From Algoriphagus kandeliae (GTDB lineage Bacteria; Bacteroidota; Bacteroidia; Cytophagales; Cyclobacteriaceae): DNA of 64,000 nucleotides. Both the position numbers and the translations under genes were made by a program. The notes beneath the pieces were generated by a model, which ran no database searches, was not told the origin of the DNA, and worked only from the letters and a program-made list of their open reading frames with translations. Each line of letters starts with the position of its first letter. Within the stretch, counting starts at the first letter, position 1. Shown here piece by piece: positions 26,058-34,278 of this stretch. Location of the stretch: contig NZ_SPSB01000001.1 in assembly GCF_004571135.1 (NCBI RefSeq), forward strand, positions 186,001 to 250,000, read 5' to 3'.

Positions 26058-27533
26058 ATGCCCAAATTCCTCCTCGGAGCCTCGATCTTAGCTATAGCCA
26101 TCGTTTTGGCAGGGATAAATCGTGGCTTTGATGTGTCTGATGAGGGATTGTATGTCCTGTTGGCGCATCCATTCCAGGAAAATCAGGGGGGGATATTCAA
26201 TTACGACCTCTTTTTCAAACTAATATATGAATGGACAGGAATCCATTTCGGAATTGTCGGGCTTCGAGTACTCCGATTAGTATTCTATGCATTGGGAGCT
26301 TGTGGCTTAACGAGCTTTTACCAATCAATAAATCCTCAAAAATCATCCTTTAATAAGGTATATTTTCTCTCATTTTTGGGACTGCTTGCCGGATATGGTT
26401 TTCTTCCTGCCAGTCTTTCCTACAATCATTTGACGGTTGTATTAACCTGCTTTTGGCTGGCTTTTATTGCCCAACCAAAATGGACATGGATCAATAGCAT
26501 TTTGATTGGTTTGGTACTAGCGGTGTTAGTATATGTCAAAGTGACCACCTCCATTCTACTTGGGGGTATTTCATTAATCATAATCTTCTGGATTCAAAAG
26601 AGGCCTTGGTATCACCTACTTGCATTGATTCTTCCATTTTTGGTTTTGGAACTTATTTTCCACTGGACTTTGGGAGAGAATGCAATTAGCCGATTGAGTG
26701 AAGGAATAGCTATCCAAGGCAGTAGAGGGGATTATCAATTTTGGATCTTAATCAAACACACTTTGGTGGGGCTTCTTTGGAGTTTATTGATTTTTGGAGC
26801 AGTTTGGTTAGTGAGAAGAAGCCTCAAAAACCAATTCCTGCAACTAGCCATTGTTTTGCCCATCTTCATATTCCTATTTTTCAAAACCAAAATTACCGAT
26901 GAATGGAATCACTTCTTCTTATTACTTGTTGCTGGAATTTGGGCCTTTACTTTTAATAATCTCTCCTCCAAATCAAAAAGGGAAAGAAGGCTTCCTTGGA
27001 TTGTTTTGTTAATTTTTCTGCCCTTTATCCTGCATTTAGGGAGCAATGTCTATTGGCTTCGATTAGGGATTCATTATGCGGTTTTCTGGATTTTAGGAAT
27101 CTATCTTTTGTTGGATGATTTTCCTGAAAAACTTAAATCATGGTTTGGAATTGGGATTTCTTTGATGACTTTACTGCTGGTCTTCAATGGTATTTGGTGG
27201 CATCCATTTGAACAAAAAAGTCTTTGGTATGCTACACAGCAATGGAAATACCTTCCCAGAAAGTATATTCAGTTGGTTCCAAGTCAAATCGAGGAATTAC
27301 AAAAATTGAAAAAAGAAGTGGGTGAGGAGAGTCAATTACTTGCTGCCTATCGCATTTCAGGTATACCTTATCTGTTGGGAAGAACTATGCCGAAAAGCCC
27401 GGGATTCTGGGATAAGGCGCAGTTGGAATACTATTTCCCCCAAGGTTATTCCAAGGATATGCTGTATTTTCCTCTTGATTCATTATCTGGTAACTTTACC
27501 AATAAGCCTATTTTGCTTCAGCCTTTCGAATGA
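26058..27533 (+). CDS. Multi-span membrane protein, putative GT-C glycosyltransferase
   Basis: This 491-aa protein has roughly ten or more hydrophobic helices and a soluble C-terminal part from about residue 390. Just after the first helix it has FDVSDEGLYVL (acidic D..DE in the first outer loop), the position of the catalytic acidic motif of GT-C enzymes that use polyprenyl-phosphate sugars outside the membrane. LSYNHLTVVL and KVTTSILLG follow the pattern of dolichyl-mannosyltransferase-like families. It is the first of three co-directional genes of the same kind with four-base overlaps. No specific family was recognised; donor and acceptor are unknown. Confidence 0.62.
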   Translation: MPKFLLGASILAIAIVLAGINRGFDVSDEGLYVLLAHPFQENQGGIFNYDLFFKLIYEWTGIHFGIVGLRVLRLVFYALGACGLTSFYQSINPQKSSFNKVYFLSFLGLLAGYGFLPASLSYNHLTVVLTCFWLAFIAQPKWTWINSILIGLVLAVLVYVKVTTSILLGGISLIIIFWIQKRPWYHLLALILPFLVLELIFHWTLGENAISRLSEGIAIQGSRGDYQFWILIKHTLVGLLWSLLIFGAVWLVRRSLKNQFLQLAIVLPIFIFLFFKTKITDEWNHFFLLLVAGIWAFTFNNLSSKSKRERRLPWIVLLIFLPFILHLGSNVYWLRLGIHYAVFWILGIYLLLDDFPEKLKSWFGIGISLMTLLLVFNGIWWHPFEQKSLWYATQQWKYLPRKYIQLVPSQIEELQKLKKEVGEESQLLAAYRISGIPYLLGRTMPKSPGFWDKAQLEYYFPQGYSKDMLYFPLDSLSGNFTNKPILLQPFE

Positions 27534-29044
27534 AAAAAAGTCTTTCAAATTTGATAAGAGCAAACTTTTGGTCATTAGCTATGCTCCTGGCTTTGGTACT
27601 TATTTGGTTTTTGCCTTGGCGTTTCCAAGTAAATGATGATGAACTAATGATGTGGCTGGTCTCTGGTGCTTATACCGGACATCCCGAGTCTTATGCCGTA
27701 TTCATTCACCCTGTCTTGAGTTGGTTGTTTTCAAAGCTTTACAACTTTTTTCCAACTATTCCCTGGTACCCTTTGACTTGGTTTTTTACCTTATTCATTT
27801 CTTTTCATGTTTTCACGGCTGCAGTTAAGGAAAAATTTGATTCTGGAATACAAACCCAAATTTGGAATCTGATTCTCTTTGCCTGCATTATTCATTTTGC
27901 ATTTTTTCTTCAGTTTTCTATAGTTTCTGCTATCGCCACTAGCGCAGGTCTCAGTTATAGATTAGCTAAGTTGCAAGTGTCTCTAGCCCATCCATATAAA
28001 ATCCTTCCTTCTGATGGCCTGATTCTTTTGGGGGTCTTGATTCGACCCGAGGTCACTATATTATTGACGGGAGCTTTATTAGGAATACTTATTATTTATC
28101 CGAAACCGAAAAGGTTTTTCCGTTCTTTTCTGATTCCCATTAGCATCATTCTAATTGGCCTCATCTCTAACTATCTCATCTTGCAGAAAAATGAATTAAA
28201 GGAGTTTAATAAGCTTAATACCCTACGATCCCAAGTTTTTGATCATCCCTTTCTTCAATTAGAAAAAGAACAATGGAAAATCGAAAATCCAGAGATTTAT
28301 CACTTTTCCAATGGTTTGCAGGATTTTGAAAATGACGGTTTGGATGAAGAGAAGTTGGAGATTTGGAAAAGAGTTTTGGATGAAAAGAGAGGAGAACTTC
28401 TAAACTTCAATTTCTATCGAAAAGCTTTTTTTACTTATATCGAGCATGAACATTTTTTTATCTCCCTAATGATCATCCTAATTTTATTTTCGGTTTGGAT
28501 CAACCCCAAAAATGCTCTATTAGCTTTTGGTTTAATCCTTCTGGGATTCTTGGTGTTGGTGCCTTACTATTTATTGAAAATTCAGGTTTATGCGCTGGCA
28601 TTTTTCTTCTTTCTAGTAGCAATTTTTCTTTTACAACCCCAACTAAGTAAAGAAAAGAGACCTATTATCCTTCGAGCTTTTCAAATTGCTTTGCTTGGAG
28701 TATTGGCATTTCACACGCTAGGTTTTTTCCAGTCTTCCAAAAATATTCCAGATTCTAAAGAAATCGACAGAGCTCTTACTGAATTGAAAAAGGAAGGGTT
28801 TGATCGGGTAATTTTTGTGGGTGAAAATAAGTGGTATCACCATCTTGTTTTCGACAATCCAATCCCTTTTAAGGTATTTGGTTGGAGCTCTTTGTTCGAA
28901 AAAGAGTTTTACCCAGAATTAAAATATCAGAAAGCAGCTTTTTTAATACATGAGAATACCTATGATTCAAACAAAGACTATTTTTTGAATAAAGAAGTTG
29001 AGGCAGTTCGCCTGGAGAATTTTATTTTGATTCGAAGTCTATGA
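27530..29044 (+). CDS. Multi-span membrane protein, putative GT-C glycosyltransferase
   Basis: A 504-aa polytopic protein that overlaps the gene before and the gene after by four bases each. The first helix is followed by FQVNDDELMMWLVSGAYTG, an acidic DDE pattern in the first outer loop as in GT-C enzymes. The C-terminal part (from about 400) is soluble with KNIPDSKEIDRALTELKKEG, a typical periplasmic tail. It resembles the preceding gene in layout although the sequences diverge. It probably adds a sugar from a lipid carrier at the periplasmic face. This is an inference from topology and context. Confidence 0.58.
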   Translation: MKKSLSNLIRANFWSLAMLLALVLIWFLPWRFQVNDDELMMWLVSGAYTGHPESYAVFIHPVLSWLFSKLYNFFPTIPWYPLTWFFTLFISFHVFTAAVKEKFDSGIQTQIWNLILFACIIHFAFFLQFSIVSAIATSAGLSYRLAKLQVSLAHPYKILPSDGLILLGVLIRPEVTILLTGALLGILIIYPKPKRFFRSFLIPISIILIGLISNYLILQKNELKEFNKLNTLRSQVFDHPFLQLEKEQWKIENPEIYHFSNGLQDFENDGLDEEKLEIWKRVLDEKRGELLNFNFYRKAFFTYIEHEHFFISLMIILILFSVWINPKNALLAFGLILLGFLVLVPYYLLKIQVYALAFFFFLVAIFLLQPQLSKEKRPIILRAFQIALLGVLAFHTLGFFQSSKNIPDSKEIDRALTELKKEGFDRVIFVGENKWYHHLVFDNPIPFKVFGWSSLFEKEFYPELKYQKAAFLIHENTYDSNKDYFLNKEVEAVRLENFILIRSL

Positions 29045-30216
29045 TCTCCTTAAAGAATCGATCCTACAAAGAAGTAATTTGGTTTTCCCTTTTATTTTTA
29101 ATTGGATACACTTTATACTTTTTAGTCAAATTCATTCCATACGGAGTAGATATCAAAATCCATAATTTTTATTTAATCGAGTACCTTGAAAATGGCTATT
29201 TCCCTATTCCTCCAGGATATTATTTTTTGATTTATTTGCTGGATTTATTCGTTAGCTGGAAGTATCAGTTTTTGTTAAGCTCAATACTTGTCCTTTTATT
29301 TTTCTTTGGATGGAAGTATAAAATCATTTTGGAATGGCTTATAAAAGAGTTTGAGGTAAAAGAGAAAAAAGCCTTCATAATTTCCTTAGGGATTATGTTT
29401 TTTGGTCCTTTAGTAATTCCATCGATCGACAAGGATTTTTGGTATTTGGGGAAATTTACCCCTACGATTTGGCACAACTCCACCCTGATTGCTGCCTTAC
29501 CTTTTTCCTTACTATTATTTAAACAAACGCTTGTTTGGTGGGAGAGAAAAACAAGTTCTAGCTACTATAAAATTTGGCTTTTGGCTTTGCTTGTTTTACT
29601 CATCAAGCCAAGCTATTTATTCTGTTTTATTCCTCTATTACCCTTATTTTCTGGTATCTACTATGGATTCAATCAAAAAGTCTTTTTCCAAGCACTTCTA
29701 TTTTCTTTTGGGATGTTGGGCTTGATTTGGGTTGAAAAATATTTAATCTACTCTTGGGATCCGATGATTACTGATTTTTATGAAGTATCCGACCAACCTC
29801 AAATAGAAATAAGACCTTTCAAAGTTTGGCTGCATTATGCCTTTGAGCCTATTTGGGATTTTTTTTCAAGCTTTTCACTAAGTATTGCCTTTATTGTCCT
29901 TTTTGGTAAAAACCTTTTATTGAAAAATCAGAAACCATTAGCCTTCTCTTTTTCGCTTTTGCTGCTTTCTTTGATCATCTATTGGCTTTTCGCAGAAACA
30001 GGCTTTCGGGAATGGCATGCCAATTTCTACTGGCAGATTCCTATTAGTTACTTGATTCATTTAGTGATAATGATTGGATTTGTTTTTCGGAGAATATCAG
30101 GTAAAAACGGGAAATATGATTTGAAAACCCTTACATTCTTGACTCTTTTCTCCCTTCATGTTCTGAGCGGCATAGCTTATTGGGGAAGAATTTTTACCGA
30201 ACGAATCATCAGTTGA
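29041..30216 (+). CDS. Multi-span membrane protein, GT-C-like
   Basis: A 391-aa protein with about ten hydrophobic segments. The first loop has FIPYGVDIKIHNFYLIEYLENGYFP, less acidic than in its neighbours but with an Asp at the expected point, and PPGYYFLIYLLDLF leads into helix two. A WEKYLIYSWDP segment and ETGFREWHANF lie in later loops. The N-terminus overlaps the previous gene by four bases. The last 40 bases overlap, tail to tail, the 3' end of the minus-strand gene that follows. Function is inferred only from neighbours. Confidence 0.55.
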   Translation: MISLKNRSYKEVIWFSLLFLIGYTLYFLVKFIPYGVDIKIHNFYLIEYLENGYFPIPPGYYFLIYLLDLFVSWKYQFLLSSILVLLFFFGWKYKIILEWLIKEFEVKEKKAFIISLGIMFFGPLVIPSIDKDFWYLGKFTPTIWHNSTLIAALPFSLLLFKQTLVWWERKTSSSYYKIWLLALLVLLIKPSYLFCFIPLLPLFSGIYYGFNQKVFFQALLFSFGMLGLIWVEKYLIYSWDPMITDFYEVSDQPQIEIRPFKVWLHYAFEPIWDFFSSFSLSIAFIVLFGKNLLLKNQKPLAFSFSLLLLSLIIYWLFAETGFREWHANFYWQIPISYLIHLVIMIGFVFRRISGKNGKYDLKTLTFLTLFSLHVLSGIAYWGRIFTERIIS

Positions 30217-31577
30217 TTCTCCTGTTTTTCTAAAAAATGGCTTGCAGGAACTTCTTCTACTGAATAATAAGGTAGTATATATCGAATCAGCTTGCCTTCA
30301 AAATTAATTGTGGGTAATGACTCAAGATCATAATCTGCTAAAAGACTGGAATCTACCCGAACCAAAGCATGATTCAAATCCTTTAAGTTTGAAATGATTT
30401 CTGAACCTATAGGAGTAGGAGTATAGTCATTACGAAGTGAAATCACTTTGTGCTGAAAAGGAAGAATCAATAGAAAACTTAGAAGACTTATTCCAACCAT
30501 GAGTTTACTTCTCAATTTGAAGGGATGGTATTCAATAATTCCTAAATTCAAAAGAATTGTCACCGAACTGAGCATTCTCCAATCTGTCCATTCATATGTT
30601 TTATAGAGTACAATGGAAAAGATGAGCTGGATGAGTAGGAGGTAAGTACTGATGCGGATAAGCTGATTTCTCTTTAGAAAGCCAATTCCTAAAGCCAAAC
30701 TTACAAGCACCCATATTTTCCAACCCCAATAATATTTCCCCTCTGAATAGGTCAAAAAGAAATAGATGTTTCGTTTGGTGTTAAAGTAGATTTCATGGAA
30801 AGACGATCCAAATTCCCCTGATTTTAGAAAGCTTATAGCATTGGAAAAAACAGTTGGAGTTTGTTCATGGAAAAAACTAGCATATAAAAAAGCAGAAACT
30901 AATCCAACAAGACTTAGGCTAATCCCAAACCATATTTTTTTTGGCAAAAAATAAAATCCTAGTGCAAGCAAAGTAAAGAACCAGGTACTCCGAATGAGGC
31001 CAGCCAGAAAAATTCCAAGGATCAACACTACTAAATTCCACCGAGAAAATTCTTTCAAATATCTAGTGAGAAGGAGATAAAGCCCAATTGCTATTGCAAG
31101 ATGGATCAATTCTGGCATAAAACTGAAGGCATAAAATAGGGTATAAGGACTTCCCAGAATTAAGATTACCTGGAGAAACTTATAAGGTTGCCTCCGATTT
31201 TGCCAGACTAAAAGAAGTATAGCAATAAAGAAAAGGAAGTAATTAACTAAAGGGATATGCATGGATTCAGGTATCCCCAGCTTTAACGCAGTGCCATAGA
31301 TAATGGGATAGCTAGGTCCATGGGCATCGAAGGCACCAATTTTCGAACCCTTCCCCGAGTAAGTGAACGAGGCTCTTAATTCCTTGCTTTGAAAATAACT
31401 CTCCGAATTTTTCTGATAAAAAACTTCGTCTCCATAATATGGTCCAAAGCCTGAGGAAACCTTCAAAAAAAAGAAAGCATACACCGAAAGAATAAGCAAA
31501 ATCCCAAGGATATATAGTTTATCCAAGGAGGTGTTTTTATCGAAGTCCTGCTTCTTTATAAAACTTTGATTATTCAA
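30177..31577 (-). CDS. Multi-span membrane protein, putative GT-C/GT39-like glycosyltransferase
   Basis: This 466-aa protein, on the opposite strand to the other three, starts with a long helix after a cytoplasmic N-terminus and then has GFGPYYGDEVFYQKN, the YGDE acidic motif seen in the first outer loop of GT39/ArnT-like enzymes. AFDAHGPSYPIIYGTALKLG follows, and this HGPxYP pattern is also common in this group. About ten helices and a short soluble tail complete it. It converges with and overlaps the preceding plus-strand gene by 40 bases. It may use the lipid-linked sugar made by the GtrB-like enzyme. Confidence 0.62.
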   Translation of the reverse strand: MNNQSFIKKQDFDKNTSLDKLYILGILLILSVYAFFFLKVSSGFGPYYGDEVFYQKNSESYFQSKELRASFTYSGKGSKIGAFDAHGPSYPIIYGTALKLGIPESMHIPLVNYFLFFIAILLLVWQNRRQPYKFLQVILILGSPYTLFYAFSFMPELIHLAIAIGLYLLLTRYLKEFSRWNLVVLILGIFLAGLIRSTWFFTLLALGFYFLPKKIWFGISLSLVGLVSAFLYASFFHEQTPTVFSNAISFLKSGEFGSSFHEIYFNTKRNIYFFLTYSEGKYYWGWKIWVLVSLALGIGFLKRNQLIRISTYLLLIQLIFSIVLYKTYEWTDWRMLSSVTILLNLGIIEYHPFKLRSKLMVGISLLSFLLILPFQHKVISLRNDYTPTPIGSEIISNLKDLNHALVRVDSSLLADYDLESLPTINFEGKLIRYILPYYSVEEVPASHFLEKQENQLMIRSVKILPQ

Positions 31578-31729
31578 AAACTTGAAATTCAGTGATGAAG
31601 CTAAATAACAGAATTATAGGACAATTTCCTGAAGACTTTATTTCAAAAGCATTTGCTTTTTAATAATAAGACAAAAATATCTATCAAATGAATTTGCATT
31701 TTTTCCAATTCTACATTTTATTTATCATC

Positions 31730-31746
31730 GAGTAATTTTTTTACTC
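31730..31746. promoter_or_regulatory. Palindrome GAGTAA-N5-TTACTC, candidate operator (left copy)
   Basis: GAGTAATTTTTTTACTC has six-base arms around five T. A 17-base palindrome differing at one base lies at 32516-32532, so the two copies bracket the winged-helix gene between them. This layout suits autoregulation, or they could be short transcription-terminating hairpins. Confidence 0.4.
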
Positions 31747-31814
31747 AATAATATAAGTTTATTAATTATTACTTAAAAAAAACGTCCCAAGAAGTAATAG
31801 AGATAAATATCCTT

Positions 31815-31890
31815 AGAAGTTCAAAGTTCTATGTTCAACGTTCAATGTAGAACCCGAAACGTGGAACACTGAACTCAAAACGTAGAACCC
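31815..31890. repeat. Low-complexity repeat, GTTC(A/T)ACGTTC family
   Basis: Degenerate words such as AAGTTCTATGTTCAACG on the left switch to complementary-style words such as AAACGTAGAACCC on the right, so the block is an imperfect inverted repeat. It ends seven bases before the start codon of the winged-helix gene. Confidence 0.6.
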
Positions 31891-31897
31891 TAATCCT

Positions 31898-32404
31898 TTG
31901 CTCGACTCCCTCGTCACATCCAAAACCCGAATTAAACTTCTCCTGAAGTTTTTTTCTCATACCAATTCAGGCTACTTGCGTTCCCTTGCCAAGGAATTTG
32001 AGGAGTCTACAAATTCGGTACGGGTGGAACTTAACCGGCTTACGGAAGCAGGCTTGCTATTGTCGGAAGAGGATGGAAAAACCAAAGTCTATAAAGCCAA
32101 TCAGGGACATCCCTTCTTTCAAGAAATAAAAAATATGGTCTCCAAATTTCTAGGTTTGGATGACTTAATGGAGCGAATCGTCAAGCGAATGGGAGATGTG
32201 GAAAAGGCTTATATAGTAGGGGATTATGCAAAAGGAATAGATTCGGGAACGGTTCAAATGATATTGATTGGGAATAATCTGGATCAGGAATATCTGGACT
32301 TCATTCGGCAAAAGACCTTCGAAAAAGTTAACCGCCAAGTGGAGGTGGATATCCTGGATTCTGATCCGGGAGATGTGCAGGGGATATTGATCTTTGGGAA
32401 ATAG
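31898..32404 (+). CDS. Winged-helix regulator with C-terminal nucleotidyltransferase-like domain
   Basis: A 168-aa protein beginning LDSLVTSKTRIKLLLKFF, then a winged helix (SGYLRSLAKEFEESTNSVRVELNRLTEAGLL, about 26-56), ArsR/MarR-like. The C-terminal half (DVEKAYIVGDYAKGIDSGTVQMILIG) looks like a small nucleotidyltransferase-fold or substrate-sensing domain. Proteins of this type commonly accompany polysaccharide loci in Bacteroidota. The start is TTG directly after a low-complexity repeat, with no in-frame ATG nearby, so the repeat may have replaced the original upstream region. Matching palindromes on both sides are candidate binding sites. Confidence 0.75.
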   Translation: MLDSLVTSKTRIKLLLKFFSHTNSGYLRSLAKEFEESTNSVRVELNRLTEAGLLLSEEDGKTKVYKANQGHPFFQEIKNMVSKFLGLDDLMERIVKRMGDVEKAYIVGDYAKGIDSGTVQMILIGNNLDQEYLDFIRQKTFEKVNRQVEVDILDSDPGDVQGILIFGK

Positions 32405-32788
32405 AGGTTTTGGGTTCTAGGTTCAAAGTTCAGGGTTGTAGAAAATAAACTCGAGATCTTGAACACTGAAAAAATAAGAATTCTACCCAAGAACTCTTGC
32501 AAATCCCAAAGCACCGAGTAATTTTATTACTCAGTCGTCATTGCGAGGAGGTCAGTATGACCGACGAAGCAATCTCCTCAAAGAGACTGCTTCGGCTCCT
32601 AATGGAACTGTAAGTAAGTCTTTGAAAAGGAGAGTATCGCCTCGCAGTGACGGATGATGCTAACTCCCAAATGGGAGTGAAAGGGCGAAGCTGTGGTGTC
32701 GTTCCACGTTCCATGTTCAAAGTTCTACGTTCCTAAAACTCAACACGTACAACTCAAAACCCAAAACGTCCAACGTAAAACGTTCAAG
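32405..32788. repeat. Repeat-filled gap (three repeat styles)
   Basis: From left to right: a GGTTCTAGGTTCAAAGTTC low-complexity block (32405-32470); the right-hand GAGTAAT palindrome (32516-32532); a CGTCATTGCGAGGA...CGAAGCAATCTCC element with a decayed second half (GCCTCGCAGTGACGG) ending near 32655; then a second low-complexity block (32697-32788) with words like CCACGTTCCATGTTC and CCAACGTAAAACG, running into the ATG of the next gene. No gene is present. Confidence 0.65.
32516..32532. promoter_or_regulatory. Palindrome GAGTAAT-N3-ATTACTC, candidate operator (right copy)
   Basis: A perfect seven-base-arm palindrome with a TTT centre, matching the copy at 31730-31746 at 16 of 17 positions. 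It lies 112 bases after the winged-helix stop codon, just before the CATTGCGAGG repeat. Confidence 0.4.
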
Positions 32789-33175
32789 ATGAAAGTCCAA
32801 AGATTTGAGGATTTGGAAATTTGGAAGGAAGCAAGGGAAATAAGTGCGTTGATTAAAGAGATAACCCGAAAGCCAGATTTTTCAAAGGATTTTAAGTTTG
32901 CCTCCCAGATTACTAGTTCTTCTGGATCTACAATGGACAACATTGCAGAAGGTTTCGATCGAGACGGAAATAAAGAGTTTTTTCAGTTCCTATCTATAGC
33001 AAAGGGATCAAACTCTGAAACAAGATCTCAAGCTTATAGAGCATTTGATTACAAGTATATTAATGAAGCTGAATTGAATGAAATCCTTACCCGAACAGAA
33101 AAGCTCAAAGCGAAGATCAATTCGCTAATGCTATACCTCAAAAATTCAGATCGAAAAGGAAACAAATACACTTGA
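32789..33175 (+). CDS. Four-helix-bundle protein (S23/23S-intervening-sequence family)
   Basis: From the ATG at 32789 this is a 128-aa protein with the family hallmarks: FEDLEIWKEAREISALIKEI at the start, FASQITSSSGSTMDNIAEGF in the middle, and FFQFLSIAKGSNSETRSQAYRA, YINEAELNEI towards the end. The family (TIGR02436-type) is a small pentameric all-helical bundle of unknown function, found within rRNA intervening sequences and free-standing in Bacteroidota, often amid dispersed repeats. The frame stays open upstream to 32693 only because the flanking repeat happens to be readable. A decayed relative lies at 54227. Confidence 0.85.
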   Translation: MKVQRFEDLEIWKEAREISALIKEITRKPDFSKDFKFASQITSSSGSTMDNIAEGFDRDGNKEFFQFLSIAKGSNSETRSQAYRAFDYKYINEAELNEILTRTEKLKAKINSLMLYLKNSDRKGNKYT

Positions 33176-33280
33176 ACGTTCAACGTTCAAGGTTCTATGT
33201 TCGACGTATAACCCTAAACGTACAACGTTCACCGTAGAACCCAAAACGTAAAACGTACAACCCAAAACTTTGAACACGGA
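33173..33280. repeat. Low-complexity repeat upstream of wzm (ACGTTCAACGTTCAAGG style)
   Basis: Left half GAACGTTCAACGTTCAAGG and TTCTATGTTCGACG, right half with complementary words CGTAGAACCCAAAACG and AACGTACAACCC. The block reaches into the first codons of the ABC permease gene (TTTGAACACGGAACACT). Confidence 0.65.
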
Positions 33281-34094
33281 ACACTACAAAGTAATCGAAC
33301 CCTCCTCCGGATGGAAGATGGTGGACTTCAAGGAGCTCTGGCGCTATAAGGATCTCCTATATTTCCTGACGCTTCGCGGAATCAAGGCCCGCTACGCACA
33401 GTCTATTCTTGGGGTTTCTTGGGCCATTATCCAACCGCTTTTTACAACGGTGGTCTTTACTCTGGTTTTCGGAGGCTTGGCCAAGGTGGACTCGGATGGG
33501 ATGCCTTATATCTTATTTTCTTATCTGGCTTTATGGCCTTGGAACTATTTCTCCGGCACGCTCACTGAATCAGCCAATTCACTGATCCAAAATGCCAATA
33601 TGATCACCAAGGTCTATTTCCCACGCATGGTCTTGCCGCTTTCAGCCTTACTTTCCAAAATGCTGGACTTCACCATTGCCTTTGTGGTCGTGATCTTTAT
33701 GCTGATCTATTTCAAGCAAGTTCCGGGATGGGGAGTGCTTTTCACACCCTTTCTGATAATTCAGCTCTTGATGTGTAGTTTGGGAATCGGCATGTTTCTC
33801 TCGGCCTTGGCGGTAAAGTATCGAGATGTGAAGCATGCGCTGACTTTCTTGGTGCAACTCCTGCTCTATGCTGCTCCAGTGGTATATAGCACTTCAGCTG
33901 TTCCGGCTGTATATCAAAAGTTCTACATTCTCAATCCCATGGTTGGGGTAATCGAAGGCTTCCGCGCCGCCTTCCTGAACAGGCCCATGCCTTGGGATTG
34001 GATTTGGCCAGGGACTATCGTTGCGGTGGTCGTCTTTGTTTTTGGGATGATGTATTTTCGAAAAATGGAACGCACTTTTGCCGATGTGGCATAA
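33270..34094 (+). CDS. wzm: ABC-2 type polysaccharide export permease
   Basis: A 274-aa integral membrane protein of the Wzm/TagG family with about six helices. It contains the family N-terminus VIEPSSGWKMVDFKELWRY, then TLRGIKARYAQSILGVSWAIIQP, AKVYFPR-type VYFPRMVLPLSALL, and VKYRDVKHALTF. With Wzt it exports an undecaprenyl-linked glycan across the inner membrane. The family-conserved VIEP segment precedes the first ATG (33318), so translation must start upstream, most likely at TTG 33270, which lies inside a low-complexity repeat. Its partner wzt is 3.8 kb downstream rather than adjacent. Confidence 0.9.
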   Translation: MNTEHYKVIEPSSGWKMVDFKELWRYKDLLYFLTLRGIKARYAQSILGVSWAIIQPLFTTVVFTLVFGGLAKVDSDGMPYILFSYLALWPWNYFSGTLTESANSLIQNANMITKVYFPRMVLPLSALLSKMLDFTIAFVVVIFMLIYFKQVPGWGVLFTPFLIIQLLMCSLGIGMFLSALAVKYRDVKHALTFLVQLLLYAAPVVYSTSAVPAVYQKFYILNPMVGVIEGFRAAFLNRPMPWDWIWPGTIVAVVVFVFGMMYFRKMERTFADVA

Positions 34095-34225
34095 AGGTTC
34101 TACGTTCTACGTTCAAGGTTTTACGTTCCATCAACCCTGTCAAACTGAGCAGCCTTTCCCGATCCAGTATAGGCAAAGTCGTACTCCCAAAACGCTTAAC
34201 CTGAAACGTTAAATGTTCCACATTC
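34095..34225. repeat. Low-complexity repeat after wzm
   Basis: GGTTCTACGTTCTACG and TTTTACGTTCCATC words, a middle section with CCTGTCAAACTGAGC, then complementary-style CAAAACGCTTAACCTG and AAACGTTAAATG. Same family as the block upstream of wzm, so the permease gene is bracketed by repeats. Confidence 0.55.
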
Positions 34226-34278
34226 TAAATTAAAAAAGTCTTTGAGTGTCAATTCTTGTGAATTTCTGATTTTAGAAA

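Larger units (their letters stand above)
31578..31897. other. Intergenic region upstream of the winged-helix regulator
   Basis: A 320-base AT-rich gap between divergent genes. It contains the 17-base palindrome at 31730-31746 and the low-complexity repeat at 31815-31890, which runs up to the TTG start of the regulator gene. No other structure was seen. Confidence 0.6.
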
